A stretch of DNA of 38,559 bases from Staphylococcus schweitzeri (GTDB taxonomy: Bacteria; Bacillota; Bacilli; Staphylococcales; Staphylococcaceae): the NCBI RefSeq assembly GCF_002902405.1, contig NZ_PPQS01000034.1, positions 165,743-204,301 on the forward strand, read 5' to 3'. Positions 1-11,622 of the stretch are shown here, piece after piece (the stretch's first letter is position 1; every line of letters starts with the position of its first letter). The translations under genes and the position numbers were made by a program. Under the pieces are notes generated by a model. It was given only the letters and a program-made list of their open reading frames with translations, was not told where the DNA came from and made no database searches.

Positions 1-87
1 TTTGATTTATATAACACTTTTGTCATATTGCTAACGATAATAGCACTACTTATATATACTATATTCATACGGAACTGGTATATTTAG
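1..87 (+). CDS. C-terminal tail of a putative membrane protein (partial, unidentified)
   Basis: Frame 1 is open from the left edge for 28 codons to a TAG at 85-87. The encoded tail is strongly hydrophobic, with one helix-like stretch (TFVILLTIIALLIYTIFI) followed by RNWYI. This looks like a last membrane helix with a basic end. A 9-base inverted repeat follows seven bases after the stop. I cannot identify the protein. The stretch is short and AT-rich, so a chance open frame is possible. Confidence 0.25.
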   Translation, partial: FDLYNTFVILLTIIALLIYTIFIRNWYI

Positions 88-93
88 TTTTAC

Positions 94-128
94 TGATTCA
101 TATTTAACATAAAGAATTTTATGAATCA
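94..128. repeat. 9-bp perfect inverted repeat
   Basis: TGATTCATA (94-102) and TATGAATCA (120-128) are perfect reverse complements around a 17-base AT-rich loop. The repeat lies just after the stop at 87 and could be a transcription end signal for that frame. No clear T-run follows on either strand, so the role is uncertain. Confidence 0.4.
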
Positions 129-217
129 ACACTTATAAAAAAACAAATTAATCATATATTATGGCTTTTTTATGATCAATTAACATTTTACTTTATTGCA
201 TTATGTCCAATGCAGAC

Positions 218-409
218 CTAGAATAGCCATACCATTAGTATTTTCAAAACAAATAAAATTGCATATTTAACTAAAACATTACATAAATATTCCCCTATAT
301 TTGAATGATTAAATTTAAATCCAAATACATTAATACATGATACTAGTAAGACGATACTCAAAAAAATACCAACAAACACATGTCTATTGGTATATAATAA
401 GTTATTCAA
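218..409 (-). CDS. Possible 63-residue two-helix membrane peptide
   Basis: A 63-codon frame starts at a TTG that overlaps the last eight bases of the AI-2E family gene upstream. The product has two hydrophobic stretches (about residues 10-30 and 42-62) separated by a short polar loop. The overlap would allow translational coupling. No Shine-Dalgarno sequence stands out before the TTG and I recognise no family. It is listed because of the overlap and the two-helix pattern, but it could be chance in AT-rich DNA. Confidence 0.2.
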   Translation of the reverse strand: MNNLLYTNRHVFVGIFLSIVLLVSCINVFGFKFNHSNIGEYLCNVLVKYAILFVLKILMVWLF

Positions 410-1610
410 CTATTTTGTTACTTTCTTTAATATCATACTCACCTACATCATTACCATAAAAACGATTATAACGTCGTTTAAATAATTGGAATAAATGCGT
501 AACTAATACTTTTAAAATTGCGTATCCAGGAATACCTAAAATAACACCAACAATTCCTAGTAACTTACCTGCACATAGTAATATGAAAATAATTGTAAGC
601 GGATGAATTTTAAGCGTTTTACCCATAATGTTTGGAGAAATAAAATGTCCTTCAACAAATTGCACCAATGTCCAAACAACAGCTAATTTTAAAAGCATCC
701 AAGGTGAAGTAATAGCAGCAATAACAATAGCTGGTGATATTGCGATTGTCGGACCTAAATATGGAACAACACTAGTAACAGCTGCGATACTTGCTAATAC
801 TAAGCTATATTTCAATCCAATAACTGAGTAACCAATAAATAATAATATACCTATACAGAAAGAAACAATAATCTGTCCTTGAATGTACGAACCCACTTGA
901 ACGCTCATCTTCTCAAGTAAATCATGGAAGTCTTTTCTAAATTTAGGAGGCATAATATTCGTTGAAAATTCTTTGAAATGATGCCCATCTTTAAGCATAA
1001 AGAATAATACAAATGGTGTAGTAACAATCACAACACCAATATTAGCAATTGTTTCAGCAAACGTTGCAATTTTAGAGCCGAAACCATCTGTAAAATCACT
1101 AAGCATTGATGGTATTTTTTTCGGCAATGAATTTAACCAATCATTAATTTGACTATAATAAGATGAGAAAAATGTATTATTAGCTATCTTATCAATAGAA
1201 TTAATTAATTTTTCTAGATAATGCGGTGAATTTTTAACTAAACTATCAACCTGAGAACCAATAATTGGTATTAACAAATTAACAATTAACGTAATAATCC
1301 CCACTACAGCTAAATAAATAATTGAAATTCCTGCAACCCTAGGAATTCTATAACGTTCCATTAAATTCACAATCGGGTTAAACAAATAAAATAGTATTAA
1401 AGACACAATAATAGGTGCTGCTATCGTTTTAAAAACTATGATAAAAGGATCAAATACATATGATACTTTTTCAAAGATAAAAATAACGATACCAAGTAAT
1501 ACTAAAGCAATTAATGAAAAAACTAAATCATTTCCACCAATAAATTTCATATACCGTGATTCGGTAAATTTCAAAAAATTCTTTCTAATATTTTTATCAT
1601 TTTCAGTCAA
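402..1610 (-). CDS. AI-2E family transporter-like membrane protein
   Basis: The product has 402 residues and is a multi-pass membrane protein of the AI-2E transporter family (Pfam PF01594). Members have about seven or eight helices and are usually called permeases of unknown or varied substrate. Supporting features are the helical N-terminal half, a long soluble stretch at about residues 115-185, and the conserved C-terminal motifs VVPYLGPTIAISPA and FVEGHFISPNIMG. The start chosen is a TTG preceded by a GGTGG element about nine bases upstream. An ATG at residue 21 is the alternative. It stands alone on the minus strand, downstream of glcT. The family name does not prove autoinducer-2 export. 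Confidence 0.85.
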   Translation of the reverse strand: MTENDKNIRKNFLKFTESRYMKFIGGNDLVFSLIALVLLGIVIFIFEKVSYVFDPFIIVFKTIAAPIIVSLILFYLFNPIVNLMERYRIPRVAGISIIYLAVVGIITLIVNLLIPIIGSQVDSLVKNSPHYLEKLINSIDKIANNTFFSSYYSQINDWLNSLPKKIPSMLSDFTDGFGSKIATFAETIANIGVVIVTTPFVLFFMLKDGHHFKEFSTNIMPPKFRKDFHDLLEKMSVQVGSYIQGQIIVSFCIGILLFIGYSVIGLKYSLVLASIAAVTSVVPYLGPTIAISPAIVIAAITSPWMLLKLAVVWTLVQFVEGHFISPNIMGKTLKIHPLTIIFILLCAGKLLGIVGVILGIPGYAILKVLVTHLFQLFKRRYNRFYGNDVGEYDIKESNKIVE

Positions 1611-1744
1611 TTAAATATTCACCACCACTTGAAATATTCATAAGTTAGTTGTTAAATCAACTGTCTCCTTATGTAAAATTACTAATATTAATCATACCAT
1701 ATAAATATGCTTTAAAGTAATGAAACGCCCGTATAATACGCTTT

Positions 1745-2596
1745 TTATGACTGATTAATCTTCGCTTCAAAATGATGAATGTGTAAAGTTAAATATATAA
1801 TTTCTGATTCACTAATATGAACATCAAACTGCTTTTGAATCATTGTTAAAATTTTAAAAGCAGTATTATAGCAAATCGGATAATGATTTTTAATCATTGA
1901 CACAAAATCATCTTGTGCATGAATGTATTCTTTTCTTCTTAAACGTCTAATTAAAAATTGCACATGTCTAATAAAACGTTGATATTGGAGCGATTGCTTA
2001 TCTACGGTTGTCACTAAGTCTGATTCAATGATGCCTATACTTCTTTTAATCAAATCGTTAATTAATGTCATCTCTCGCATAGATAAATCCTCAGTATTAG
2101 ATGCAATATGCAATGCGATAAATCCAATTTCATCTTCTGGAAAATGTACATCTAGGGCAGCATTTAATTGATCAATAACTTGGTTAGCGATATGATAAGC
2201 TTCGCTATATAATTGTTTAGTTTCCATAACAAATGGATTACTAATAACTTGGTTTTGCTTTATACGCTTGTATGCAAAAATAATATGATCTGTTAATGAA
2301 ACAACAAGTTGCTTCGAATCGACATTCATTGCTGTATTTGAAATAAAATTTAATGACTCAATAATAACTTGTAAAACATTATCGTCAGCAATTTCAACTA
2401 AACTTTTATAATGTTCTTTTTGTTGTTCACTTTCAAGTTTATAAATTTTATCAATTGTAATAGCTTGGTTATTTAACACCGTTCCCTCTTTTTTGTTAAA
2501 ACCAATACCTTTACCAATCAAGATAACTTCTTGACCATCGTTTGTACATACTACGACATTATTATTCAATGTCTTTGTTACAATATACTCTCCCAT
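1745..2596 (-). CDS. glcT: BglG-family transcription antiterminator GlcT
   Basis: The product has 283 residues, the usual length for GlcT. Its order is an N-terminal RNA-binding (CAT) domain at about 1-58, PRD1 at about 65-170 and PRD2 at about 171-283. Candidate phosphorylated histidines are visible at His104 and His163 (PRD1) and at His211 and His272/274 (PRD2). In this family unphosphorylated GlcT binds a leader RNA of the glucose permease gene (ptsG) and prevents termination. EII-dependent phosphorylation of PRD1 switches it off when glucose is absent. The ATG at 2596 is chosen because AGGTG lies six bases upstream. An in-frame GTG and ATG just before it lack that spacing. No ptsG gene lies in the window, so it acts in trans. 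Confidence 0.92.
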   Translation of the reverse strand: MGEYIVTKTLNNNVVVCTNDGQEVILIGKGIGFNKKEGTVLNNQAITIDKIYKLESEQQKEHYKSLVEIADDNVLQVIIESLNFISNTAMNVDSKQLVVSLTDHIIFAYKRIKQNQVISNPFVMETKQLYSEAYHIANQVIDQLNAALDVHFPEDEIGFIALHIASNTEDLSMREMTLINDLIKRSIGIIESDLVTTVDKQSLQYQRFIRHVQFLIRRLRRKEYIHAQDDFVSMIKNHYPICYNTAFKILTMIQKQFDVHISESEIIYLTLHIHHFEAKINQS

Positions 2597-3072
2597 TATC
2601 ATCACCTATTTTTCTATTATTAAGATTATATATTGGAAATGACTAATATAAAAGTATTTTCAATTAAAAACTTATGCTCAATTACACGCTCATTCCAAAT
2701 AATTCATCTTAATCACTCTTCGATGTCCAATAGTTTAATAAACTGCGTCATTGATATTACGTATAATGTATCATACATTTCTCTATTTATTTTCATAGTA
2801 TCTGAATTAACTAATAATACAAACTAAAATGCACTATTAAATTCTAATATGCTTTTAAAAATAATTTTATGAAATGAAATTTGATATATTTATCGAATAC
2901 CAAGATGACTAAAATCATCATTGTATTGTATTAATTCAACCAACTCACTCTAACAACTATTAGACATAAATTTGCTCTATTAAAATATTGATTTCCCAAA
3001 GATGTGATCGAGGATAGCAACTTCAACTAAAGAATCATTAATATAGTATATGTGAGCAATTAACATAAAAAG
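2597..3072. other. Intergenic region between glcT and alsT
   Basis: About 475 bases upstream of glcT, very AT-rich. The minus strand carries a TATAAT-like element about 35-40 bases upstream of the glcT start, without a convincing -35. A 64-codon plus-strand frame at 2633-2827 has no ribosome binding site and no recognisable protein character. I see no RNA gene here. Confidence 0.5.
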
Positions 3073-3119
3073 AAAAAATCCCTAGAATTTCATTTATACT
3101 TGAAAATTCCGGGATTTTT
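3073..3119 (-). terminator. Rho-independent terminator of alsT
   Basis: Read on the minus strand, arms AAAAATCCCGGAATTT and AAATTCTAGGGATTTTTT form a stem with a small interruption, followed by a T-rich tail. It begins about 37 bases after the alsT stop. Confidence 0.8.
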
Positions 3120-3155
3120 AATTGATTTAAAATTGAAATATCACTCGTGAAATGC

Positions 3156-4616
3156 TTATTTATCTATTTTCTTTTTGTTATTAGCACCCCAAGCGCTAAT
3201 GCCAAATAAGTTAATTTCTAAGTTTTCAGGTTTAAAGACAGGATTTTTACCTTCTTTTTTCTGCTGTTGATAATCTTTCATTAATGCAAATGCTACATTG
3301 GACAAGCCTATAATGGAAATAATATTTACAATTGCCATTAAGCCCATAAATAAATCTGCTGTATTCCATACAGTTTCTGTTTTCACAACTGCTCCGATAA
3401 AAACTAATACGACAACAAGGCATCTAAAAATAAATAATACCATTCGATTCGTTGATAAAAACTCGATATTTGATTGTCCATAATAGTAGTTACCCACTAC
3501 AGATGAAAAAGCAAATAAAGTAACTGCAATTGTTAAGAAAATACCACCAGCAGAGCCTAAATGTTCATTAAGTGCTGATTGTGTCACCGTAACTCCTTGA
3601 GGTGCACCATCGCCAAATTTTAGTCCTGAATATAATAAAATCATGATTGCTGTTGCTGTACAAACCAACATAGTATCAAAGAATACACCTAATGATTGAA
3701 TCAAACCTTGTTTAACTGGGTGTGGTACGGCAGCAGTTGCAGCTGCATTTGGCGCAGAACCCATACCAGCTTCGTTAGAGAATAAGCCACGCTTAATACC
3801 TTGCAATACAGCAGCACCAACAGCACCACCTGTTACTTGTTCAATTCCAAAGGCACTTTTAACAATAGTACCAATCATAGGAACTATTTGATCTAAGTTA
3901 AATAATAAAATAACTAAAACCATACCTATGTATATAATAGCCATTATTGGAACAATCAATGATGATAATGTAGCAATACTACGAACACCACCAAAAATAA
4001 TAATAGCAGTAACGATAGCTAAAATTATACCCGTAACAACTGGACTAATATTGTACTGTGTGTTTAATGATTCAGCAATTGTATTCGATTGTACTGTATT
4101 GAATACGAATGCAAAAGTAATTGTAATTAAAATTGCAAATACAATACCTAACCATTTTTGATTTAAACCTTTTGTAATATAGTAAGCAGGTCCGCCACGG
4201 AATCCGCCATCTTTGTCATGAACTTTATATACCTGTGCTAAAGTTGCTTCAATAAATGCACTTGCGGCACCTATAAAAGCAATGACCCACATCCAAAATA
4301 CTGCACCTGGACCACCTAACACAATTGCGGTCGCAACACCAGCAATATTACCAGTACCAACTCTTGAACCAGCACTTATAGCAAATGCTTGAAATGGAGA
4401 AATACCTTTCTTACCATCTTCTAATGTTTCTGGACGTTCAACTAAAGCTCTAAACATTTCAGGTAACATACGCAATTGTACGAATTTAGAACTTATTGTA
4501 AAGAAGAAACCAGCAGTCAGTAACAACCCAATTAAATATTGAGACCATATTAAATCAGTACCGACATGGACAAATTCTTTAAACCATCCAGGAATTAAAC
4601 TATCGAAATCTTTCAA
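3156..4616 (-). CDS. alsT: Sodium:alanine symporter family protein AlsT
   Basis: The product has 486 residues and belongs to the alanine/glycine:cation symporter (AGCS) family, which couples Na+ entry to uptake of small neutral amino acids. Visible family signatures are GSRVGTGNIAGVATAI near residue 95, FRGGPAYYITKG near 150 and SNEAGMGSAPNAAATA near 290. About ten hydrophobic helices are spread along the chain, with a short polar C-terminus. The start is a TTG with GAGGGG about seven bases upstream, a good staphylococcal ribosome binding site. B. subtilis alsT also lies just after parC. The true substrate may be glutamine or alanine; the sequence does not decide this. Confidence 0.88.
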   Translation of the reverse strand: MKDFDSLIPGWFKEFVHVGTDLIWSQYLIGLLLTAGFFFTISSKFVQLRMLPEMFRALVERPETLEDGKKGISPFQAFAISAGSRVGTGNIAGVATAIVLGGPGAVFWMWVIAFIGAASAFIEATLAQVYKVHDKDGGFRGGPAYYITKGLNQKWLGIVFAILITITFAFVFNTVQSNTIAESLNTQYNISPVVTGIILAIVTAIIIFGGVRSIATLSSLIVPIMAIIYIGMVLVILLFNLDQIVPMIGTIVKSAFGIEQVTGGAVGAAVLQGIKRGLFSNEAGMGSAPNAAATAAVPHPVKQGLIQSLGVFFDTMLVCTATAIMILLYSGLKFGDGAPQGVTVTQSALNEHLGSAGGIFLTIAVTLFAFSSVVGNYYYGQSNIEFLSTNRMVLFIFRCLVVVLVFIGAVVKTETVWNTADLFMGLMAIVNIISIIGLSNVAFALMKDYQQQKKEGKNPVFKPENLEINLFGISAWGANNKKKIDK

Positions 4617-4787
4617 AATAAACCCCTCGCATCCTCTACATGATTCATGTATCTTCTATAAATTTAGAACACATTGAAACATTCAGCAAATATAGAGATA
4701 CACCATCATTTCTTATACAGTACAAGAGATTTATATTAGTTTGGTCAAAGCATATCGTTTATTTAACGATGAGCTATTGGTCAGCAT

Positions 4788-4815
4788 TTAATATAAATCC
4801 CTTGAATTTAGTCAA
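4788..4815 (-). promoter_or_regulatory. Candidate sigma-A promoter for alsT
   Basis: On the minus strand TTGACT (4810-4815) and TATTAA (4788-4793) are separated by 16 bases. A transcript from here would have a leader of about 165 bases before the alsT TTG. The leader contains a small hairpin (ATCGTT/AACGAT, around 4754-4770). Confidence 0.4.
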
Positions 4816-4866
4816 AATTTAACATTACTGTATTTTATCATTTAATTTAATAATTGCATATAGTTT

Positions 4867-7268
4867 TTAATCAACATACATATCGGTTACTATCCCGAAA
4901 TCATCTGTATCAACAATAAAAGAGCCATTTGTATATTGCTCTGATTTATGAACATCATTGATTAATCCGTGTTCTTCATTCGATTTTGAATACAAAGTAT
5001 ATTGATTATGTTCATTTGTTACAACATGTGCAGAAACTATACGATGAGGATTTTTCTTTAATTCTTTCAATAAAGTTAATCCTCTTTGTGCTCTCTTAGC
5101 AACTTGTAAAACTTTAAAACCTATACGTTTTAAAGAACCACGCTGAGTAGCCATTAAAATACTGTCTTTTTCAGAAATACCTTCCGTCATAACAACAAAA
5201 TCTTCATCTTTAAGATTAATAGATTTAACACCTGCAGCTCTCAATCCTGTATCAGATAATTCACAAGTATTATAAGTAAGCGACATACCTTTATTGGTAA
5301 TAACTGTAATTAACTGATCTTTATCAAAACGCATTACACTAATTAACTCATCACTATCTTTAAGTTTCGTAGCAACTAATGGCTTGTTATAGCGTGTTGT
5401 TTTAAATTGAGGTACTGTACTTTTCTTAATCATACCATTTTGAGTAGCAAACACATAAAATGCATGTGTATTAAAGTCTTTTTCATTAAAGACATTAATA
5501 ACCATTTCATCTTCTTCTATTGGAACGATTTGTGATACATGTTGTCCCAATTCTTTCCAACGAATATCTGCTAATTTATGAACTGGTATAAATAGATAAC
5601 GACCTTTATTGGTAAACACTAATACAGTATCTTGCGTATTTACCTCTTGATGTTTGAGTAAACTATCGCCATCTTTTAAGCCGATTTCAGCTACACCACT
5701 AGCGTTAAAACTTCTCACTGATGTACGTTTAATGTAGCCATGACGCGTCATACTTAAAATAACTTCTTCGCTCGGAACCATAACTTCTTTATCAATTTTA
5801 ATTTCAGCTATTTCTGCTTCAATTAATGATAGACGCTCAGATTTGAATTTTTTCTTAATTTCAGTCAGTTCCTCTTTAATAACATTTAATAATGCATCGT
5901 GATTATCTAGAATATGACGAAGTTGTTGAATTAATGCTTCTAACTCTTTATGCTCTTCTTGTAAAGCGACGATATCTGTGTTCGTTAAACGATACAATTG
6001 TAACATCACAATAGCTTCAGCTTGTTCTTCAGTAAAATCATAAACATCAATCAAATTTTCTTTAGCATCACGCTTATTTTTAGAACTGCGAATTAATTCA
6101 ATCACTTGATCCAAAATTGATAATGCTTTAATTAAGCCTTCAACAATATGCATACGTTTCTCGGCATTATCTAATTCAAATTTTGTTCTATTTGCTACCA
6201 CTTCAATTTGATGATTTAAATAACTATCTATTATTTGACGAATGCCCATTAATTTTGGACGTCCATCACTAATTGCAACCATATTGAAATTATATGAAAT
6301 CTGTAAATCAGAATTCTTATAAAGATAATTTTTTATTGATTCACTATTAACATCTTTTTTCAATTCGACAGCAATACGTAAACCTGTTCTGTCTGTCTCA
6401 TCACGAACTTCAACAATACCATCAACTTTTTTATCAGCTCGAAGTTCGTCAATGCGTTTAACTAAACTACTTTTGTTCACTTCATAAGGAATTTCCGTAA
6501 TAATCAATTGTTTACGACCATTACGCAAAGTCTCTTCATCTACTTTTGAACGTACAATAATGCGACCTTTACCAGACTCGTAGGCTTTTTTAATTCCATC
6601 AATACCTTGAATAATACCACCTGTTGGAAAATCTGGACCTTTAATATATTTCATTAATTGACTAACTGAAATATCTGGATTTTCAATATATTTTAGCGTT
6701 GCTTGAATCACTTCAGCTAAATTATGTGGTGGAATATCAGTAGCGTAACCAGCTGAAATACCTGTAGAACCATTCACTAATAAATTAGGGAATCTTGACG
6801 GTAAGACCATTGGTTCAAGTGTCGTATCATCATAGTTAGGAACAAATGAAACTGTTTCCTTATTGATATCACGCAATAATTCTTCTGCTAATTGACTCAA
6901 CTTAGCCTCTGTATAACGCATTGCTGCAGGTGGATCATTATCGATACTACCATTATTACCATGCATCTCTATTAAGACGTGACGTAATTTCCAGTCTTGG
7001 CTTAAACGAACCATTGCTTCATACACTGAGGAGTCTCCATGTGGATGATACTGACCGATAACATCACCGACTGTTTTGGCACTTTTACGGAAGTTTTTAT
7101 CGTGTGTATTACCACTTGAATACATTGCATATAAAATACGACGTTGTACCGGCTTTAAGCCATCACGAACATCGGGCAATGCTCGCTCTTGAATAATATA
7201 TTTACTATATCTTCCAAAGCGATCACCTAAAACATCTTCAAGTGATAAATCTTGAATTACTTCACTCA

Positions 7269-7269
<1 letters not shown>
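4867..7269 (-). CDS. parC: DNA topoisomerase IV subunit A
   Basis: The product has 800 residues, full length for ParC. It is the breakage-reunion subunit that, with ParE, decatenates daughter chromosomes. The winged-helix and tower region contains [12 protein letters not shown], with catalytic Tyr119 preceded by Arg118. The C-terminal third carries beta-pinwheel repeats such as GMIKKSTVP. In the quinolone-resistance region Ser80 and Glu84 are both the susceptible residues, and Ala116 is unchanged. Translation starts at a GTG whose G is the last base of the parE stop (TAGTG), with AGGAGG seven bases upstream, so the two subunits are translationally coupled. The operon is probably under LexA through the parE operator. 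Confidence 0.97.
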
Positions 7270-9353
<2,084 letters not shown>

Positions 9354-9465
9354 TTAACTTTCTTAGCATAATTGCCTATACTAATTTCAGTTTTTAAAAT
9401 TTTTAGCCGTAATTTAATCGAATATGATAAAATAGTTCTAAGATATTAAAGGATGTGTAATATTT

Positions 9466-10074
9466 ATGATGATAATCGTCATGTTACTACTAAGTTATCT
9501 TATCGGTGCATTCCCAAGTGGGTTTGTAATTGGAAAAATATTTTTCAAAAAAGATATAAGACAATTTGGTAGTGGTAATACTGGCGCAACTAATAGTTTT
9601 AGAGTATTAGGTCGTCCTGCAGGATTTTTGGTAACATTTTTAGATATATTTAAAGGGTTTATTACAGTTTTCTTCCCTCTTTGGTTACCTGTTCATGCTG
9701 ATGGCCCTATTAGTACTTTTTTCACAAACGGCTTAATCGTTGGCTTATTCGCTATTCTTGGGCACGTTTACCCAATTTATTTAAAATTCCAAGGTGGCAA
9801 AGCAGTAGCAACAAGTGCCGGTGTCGTATTAGGTGTTAACCCAATACTTTTACTAATACTTGCAATCATCTTCTTTGTAGTTCTGAAGATTTTTAAATAT
9901 GTTTCATTAGCAAGTATTGTGGCAGCAATTTGTTGCGTCATTGGTTCACTCATTATTCAAGACTATATTTTACTAGTCGTTAGTTTCCTAGTTTCAATAA
10001 TCTTAATCATTAGACATCGTTCTAATATTGCAAGAATTTTCAGAGGCGAAGAACCTAAAATTAAATGGATGTAA
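9466..10074 (+). CDS. plsY: Glycerol-3-phosphate acyltransferase PlsY
   Basis: The product has 202 residues and is an integral membrane acyltransferase. It transfers acyl groups from acyl-phosphate to glycerol 3-phosphate, the first committed step of phospholipid synthesis. Family motifs are visible: [11 protein letters not shown] (about 36-46), the glycine-rich [21 protein letters not shown] (about 99-119) and [15 protein letters not shown] near the end. About five membrane helices are present. The start has AAAGGA about 12 bases upstream; the ATG three bases later is nearly equivalent. It is divergent from parE. The same neighbourhood (plsY next to parE-parC) is seen in Bacillus. Confidence 0.95.
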   Translation: MMIIVMLLLSYLIGAFPSGFVIGKIFFKKDIRQFGSGNTGATNSFRVLGRPAGFLVTFLDIFKGFITVFFPLWLPVHADGPISTFFTNGLIVGLFAILGHVYPIYLKFQGGKAVATSAGVVLGVNPILLLILAIIFFVVLKIFKYVSLASIVAAICCVIGSLIIQDYILLVVSFLVSIILIIRHRSNIARIFRGEEPKIKWM

Positions 10075-10091
10075 CAATTTTTTGACAGTAG

Positions 10092-10138
10092 TCCATCATT
10101 GCATAAAATTTTGCAGCTGATGGATTATTTTATTTTTG
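10092..10138 (+). terminator. Terminator of plsY
   Basis: TCCATCA (10092-10098) pairs with TGATGGA (10118-10124), and an inner TTGCA/TGCAG pairing extends the structure. A T-rich tail follows. It begins 17 bases after the plsY stop. Confidence 0.75.
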
Positions 10139-10198
10139 CAAAAACAATTATTTTAACTTAAAATTCAACTATACTTTAGTTTTTTTAGAAAAAATTTG

Positions 10199-10425
10199 AG
10201 GCTGTGACATAAATCAATGTACCAGTCTCTAAAATGTTACATTGGCAGTAGTTGGGGTGGGACAATGATAAGAAGTACTTTTTCTTTAAAAATTAGTATT
10301 TCTTATGCATGAGTTTTACTCATGTATTCCTATTTTTAAGTACACTTTAGTCGTCGCTAATGTGTAAGAACCACTACATAATAAGTCATTAGTGGTTCTT
10401 TATCACTTCTGTCCCCCCATTCCGT
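10199..10425. repeat. Hairpin-rich intergenic repeat element (MITE-like, staphylococcal)
   Basis: A non-coding block starts with GAGGCTGTGACATAAATC and contains GTTGGGGTGGGACAATGATA. It closes near CACTTCTGTCCCCCCATTCC, whose reverse complement resembles the GGGGTGGGACA segment. Inside are three successive hairpins: TAAGAAGTACT/AGTATTTCTTA (10269-10305, with an inner T5/A5 stem), CATGAG/CTCATG (10308-10324) and an 11-bp perfect stem AAGAACCACTA/TAGTGGTTCTT (10366-10400). I recognise the GTGACATAA...GGGTGGGACA type as a dispersed intergenic sequence in staphylococcal genomes, from memory. Only one copy is in this window. Confidence 0.6.
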
Positions 10426-10448
10426 ATTAAATATTGGAGGTCGTTGTT

Positions 10449-10745
10449 ATGCAAATAGAACTTACTGATGCAGCCGTAACTTGGTTTAAAAATGAACTTG
10501 AGTTACCTGAAAATAATAAAGTACTTGTGTTTTTTGTAAGATATGGTGGCGAATTCCAACTCAAGCAAGGATTTAGTCCAGCTTTTACAGTTGAACCTAA
10601 AGAAAACGTTGATGTTGGCTATGAGCAACAATATGATGGATTAAATATTGTCGTTGCAGAAAAGGATTTGTGGTACTTTGAAGATGACCATATCATTGTA
10701 AATGTAGTCGATCATGAAGATGAAATATCTTATACCGCAAAATAA
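10449..10745 (+). CDS. HesB/IscA-like (YneR family) protein lacking cysteines
   Basis: The product has 98 residues with the fold signature of the Fe-S biosynthesis domain (PF01521): a start of the type [14 protein letters not shown] and the closing [12 protein letters not shown]. It contains no cysteine at all, so it cannot hold iron or a cluster in the way A-type carriers do. The closest named relative is B. subtilis YneR, also next to plsY-parE. The ATG at 10449 is chosen because TTGGAGG lies eight bases upstream. Function unknown; a scaffold or binding role is possible. Confidence 0.85.
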   Translation: MQIELTDAAVTWFKNELELPENNKVLVFFVRYGGEFQLKQGFSPAFTVEPKENVDVGYEQQYDGLNIVVAEKDLWYFEDDHIIVNVVDHEDEISYTAK

Positions 10746-10751
10746 ATAAAA

Positions 10752-10805
10752 AAACGAGCTTGATTGCACTAATAATGATGTGCAAACAAGTTCGTTTTTA
10801 ATTTT
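10752..10805. terminator. Bidirectional terminator after the HesB-like gene
   Basis: AAAAACGAGCTTG pairs with CAAGTTCGTTTTT around an inner TTGCAC/GTGCAA stem. A-run and T-run flanks make it usable from both strands, for the HesB-like gene on plus and for the thioesterase on minus. Confidence 0.85.
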
Positions 10806-10970
10806 GTTTCATGATTATTCGTGAGAGTTACAATGTGTCATTTTAAACCTTCGAAATTTTTAATTATACATATAATAACCTAGCCTCAAATAAACTTCAT
10901 TATTCAACACAGTCATGAAAATAAAGTTCAATTTTACGAGTTAATAAGCTGGGTAAAATAGAATCAAAAT

Positions 10971-11438
10971 TTATAGCGATTCAATCCCATCTACCACTTC
11001 AAATGTTGTTCCGGTTTTATTGAGCTCTGAAACTTTATGATATGCTTCATGCCAGTCAGGGAAATAGCGATCTAATCGTATTGGCTTAAATGTATCTTCT
11101 TTAATACATATCAATTCTGTAGAGCCAGTAGTAGCAAGTTCACCTTGTTCATTAAAAATTTCGTATTTATAAACTGAACGTAATCGAGAATAATGTTCTA
11201 CCCAAGTTTTAATTTTAACTTTTTCTGGGTAAAAAATAGATTTTTTAAAATTAACATTAAGTTCAGTTACAGGTGAAATAATTCCTTGTTTTTCCATATC
11301 AGCATAACTAAAACCTAGCTTTGTTATATAGTCCAATCTTGCTACTTCAAACCAAGTTGCATAATTACCATGATAAATAACACCCATTTTATCAGTTTCA
11401 GCGTAACGTGCTTCTATTTCTGTTATACTATATATCAT
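10971..11438 (-). CDS. Acyl-CoA thioesterase, 4HBT/YbgC-type hotdog fold
   Basis: The product has 155 residues and matches the hotdog-fold thioesterases (PF03061/PF13279 type, B. subtilis YneP). The N-terminal motif RYAETDKMGVIYHGNYATWFEVAR contains the expected catalytic Asp16 and a conserved His23. The rest is the beta-rich hotdog ending with a short helix. It should hydrolyse acyl-CoA thioesters; the physiological substrate cannot be read from the sequence. ATG at 11438 with AGAAGG about seven bases upstream. It lies downstream of acnA on the same strand, but the acnA terminator separates them. Confidence 0.85.
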   Translation of the reverse strand: MIYSITEIEARYAETDKMGVIYHGNYATWFEVARLDYITKLGFSYADMEKQGIISPVTELNVNFKKSIFYPEKVKIKTWVEHYSRLRSVYKYEIFNEQGELATTGSTELICIKEDTFKPIRLDRYFPDWHEAYHKVSELNKTGTTFEVVDGIESL

Positions 11439-11487
11439 TTTAAGCCTTCTTTCGGATAAACTTTACTTATAATTCTAACATAAATAC

Positions 11488-11532
11488 AAAAAAGAGGCCG
11501 GCCAAGAACACGAATGTTTTGAACCGACCAAT
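11488..11532 (-). terminator. Terminator of acnA
   Basis: On the minus strand GGTCGG pairs with CCGGCC (one G-T wobble) around a loop of about 20 bases, followed by CTCTTTTTTG. It lies about 90 bases after the acnA stop and just before the thioesterase start. Confidence 0.6.
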
Positions 11533-11622
11533 GATGCTAAAAAATAATATAAATTATCATTTTGTTAAACAATTTTCAAATAATAACTTAGCAATAATTC
11601 AAAGCCTTAATTACTAAAATTA

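Noticed and set aside
2633..2827. 64-codon plus-strand frame between glcT and alsT
   Set aside because: No ribosome binding site at a proper distance, ordinary AT-rich composition and no protein-family character; it lies in the glcT promoter region on the other strand.
4640..4822. 60-codon plus-strand frame between alsT and parC
   Set aside because: It overlaps the predicted alsT promoter and leader on the opposite strand, has no convincing ribosome binding site and looks like chance.
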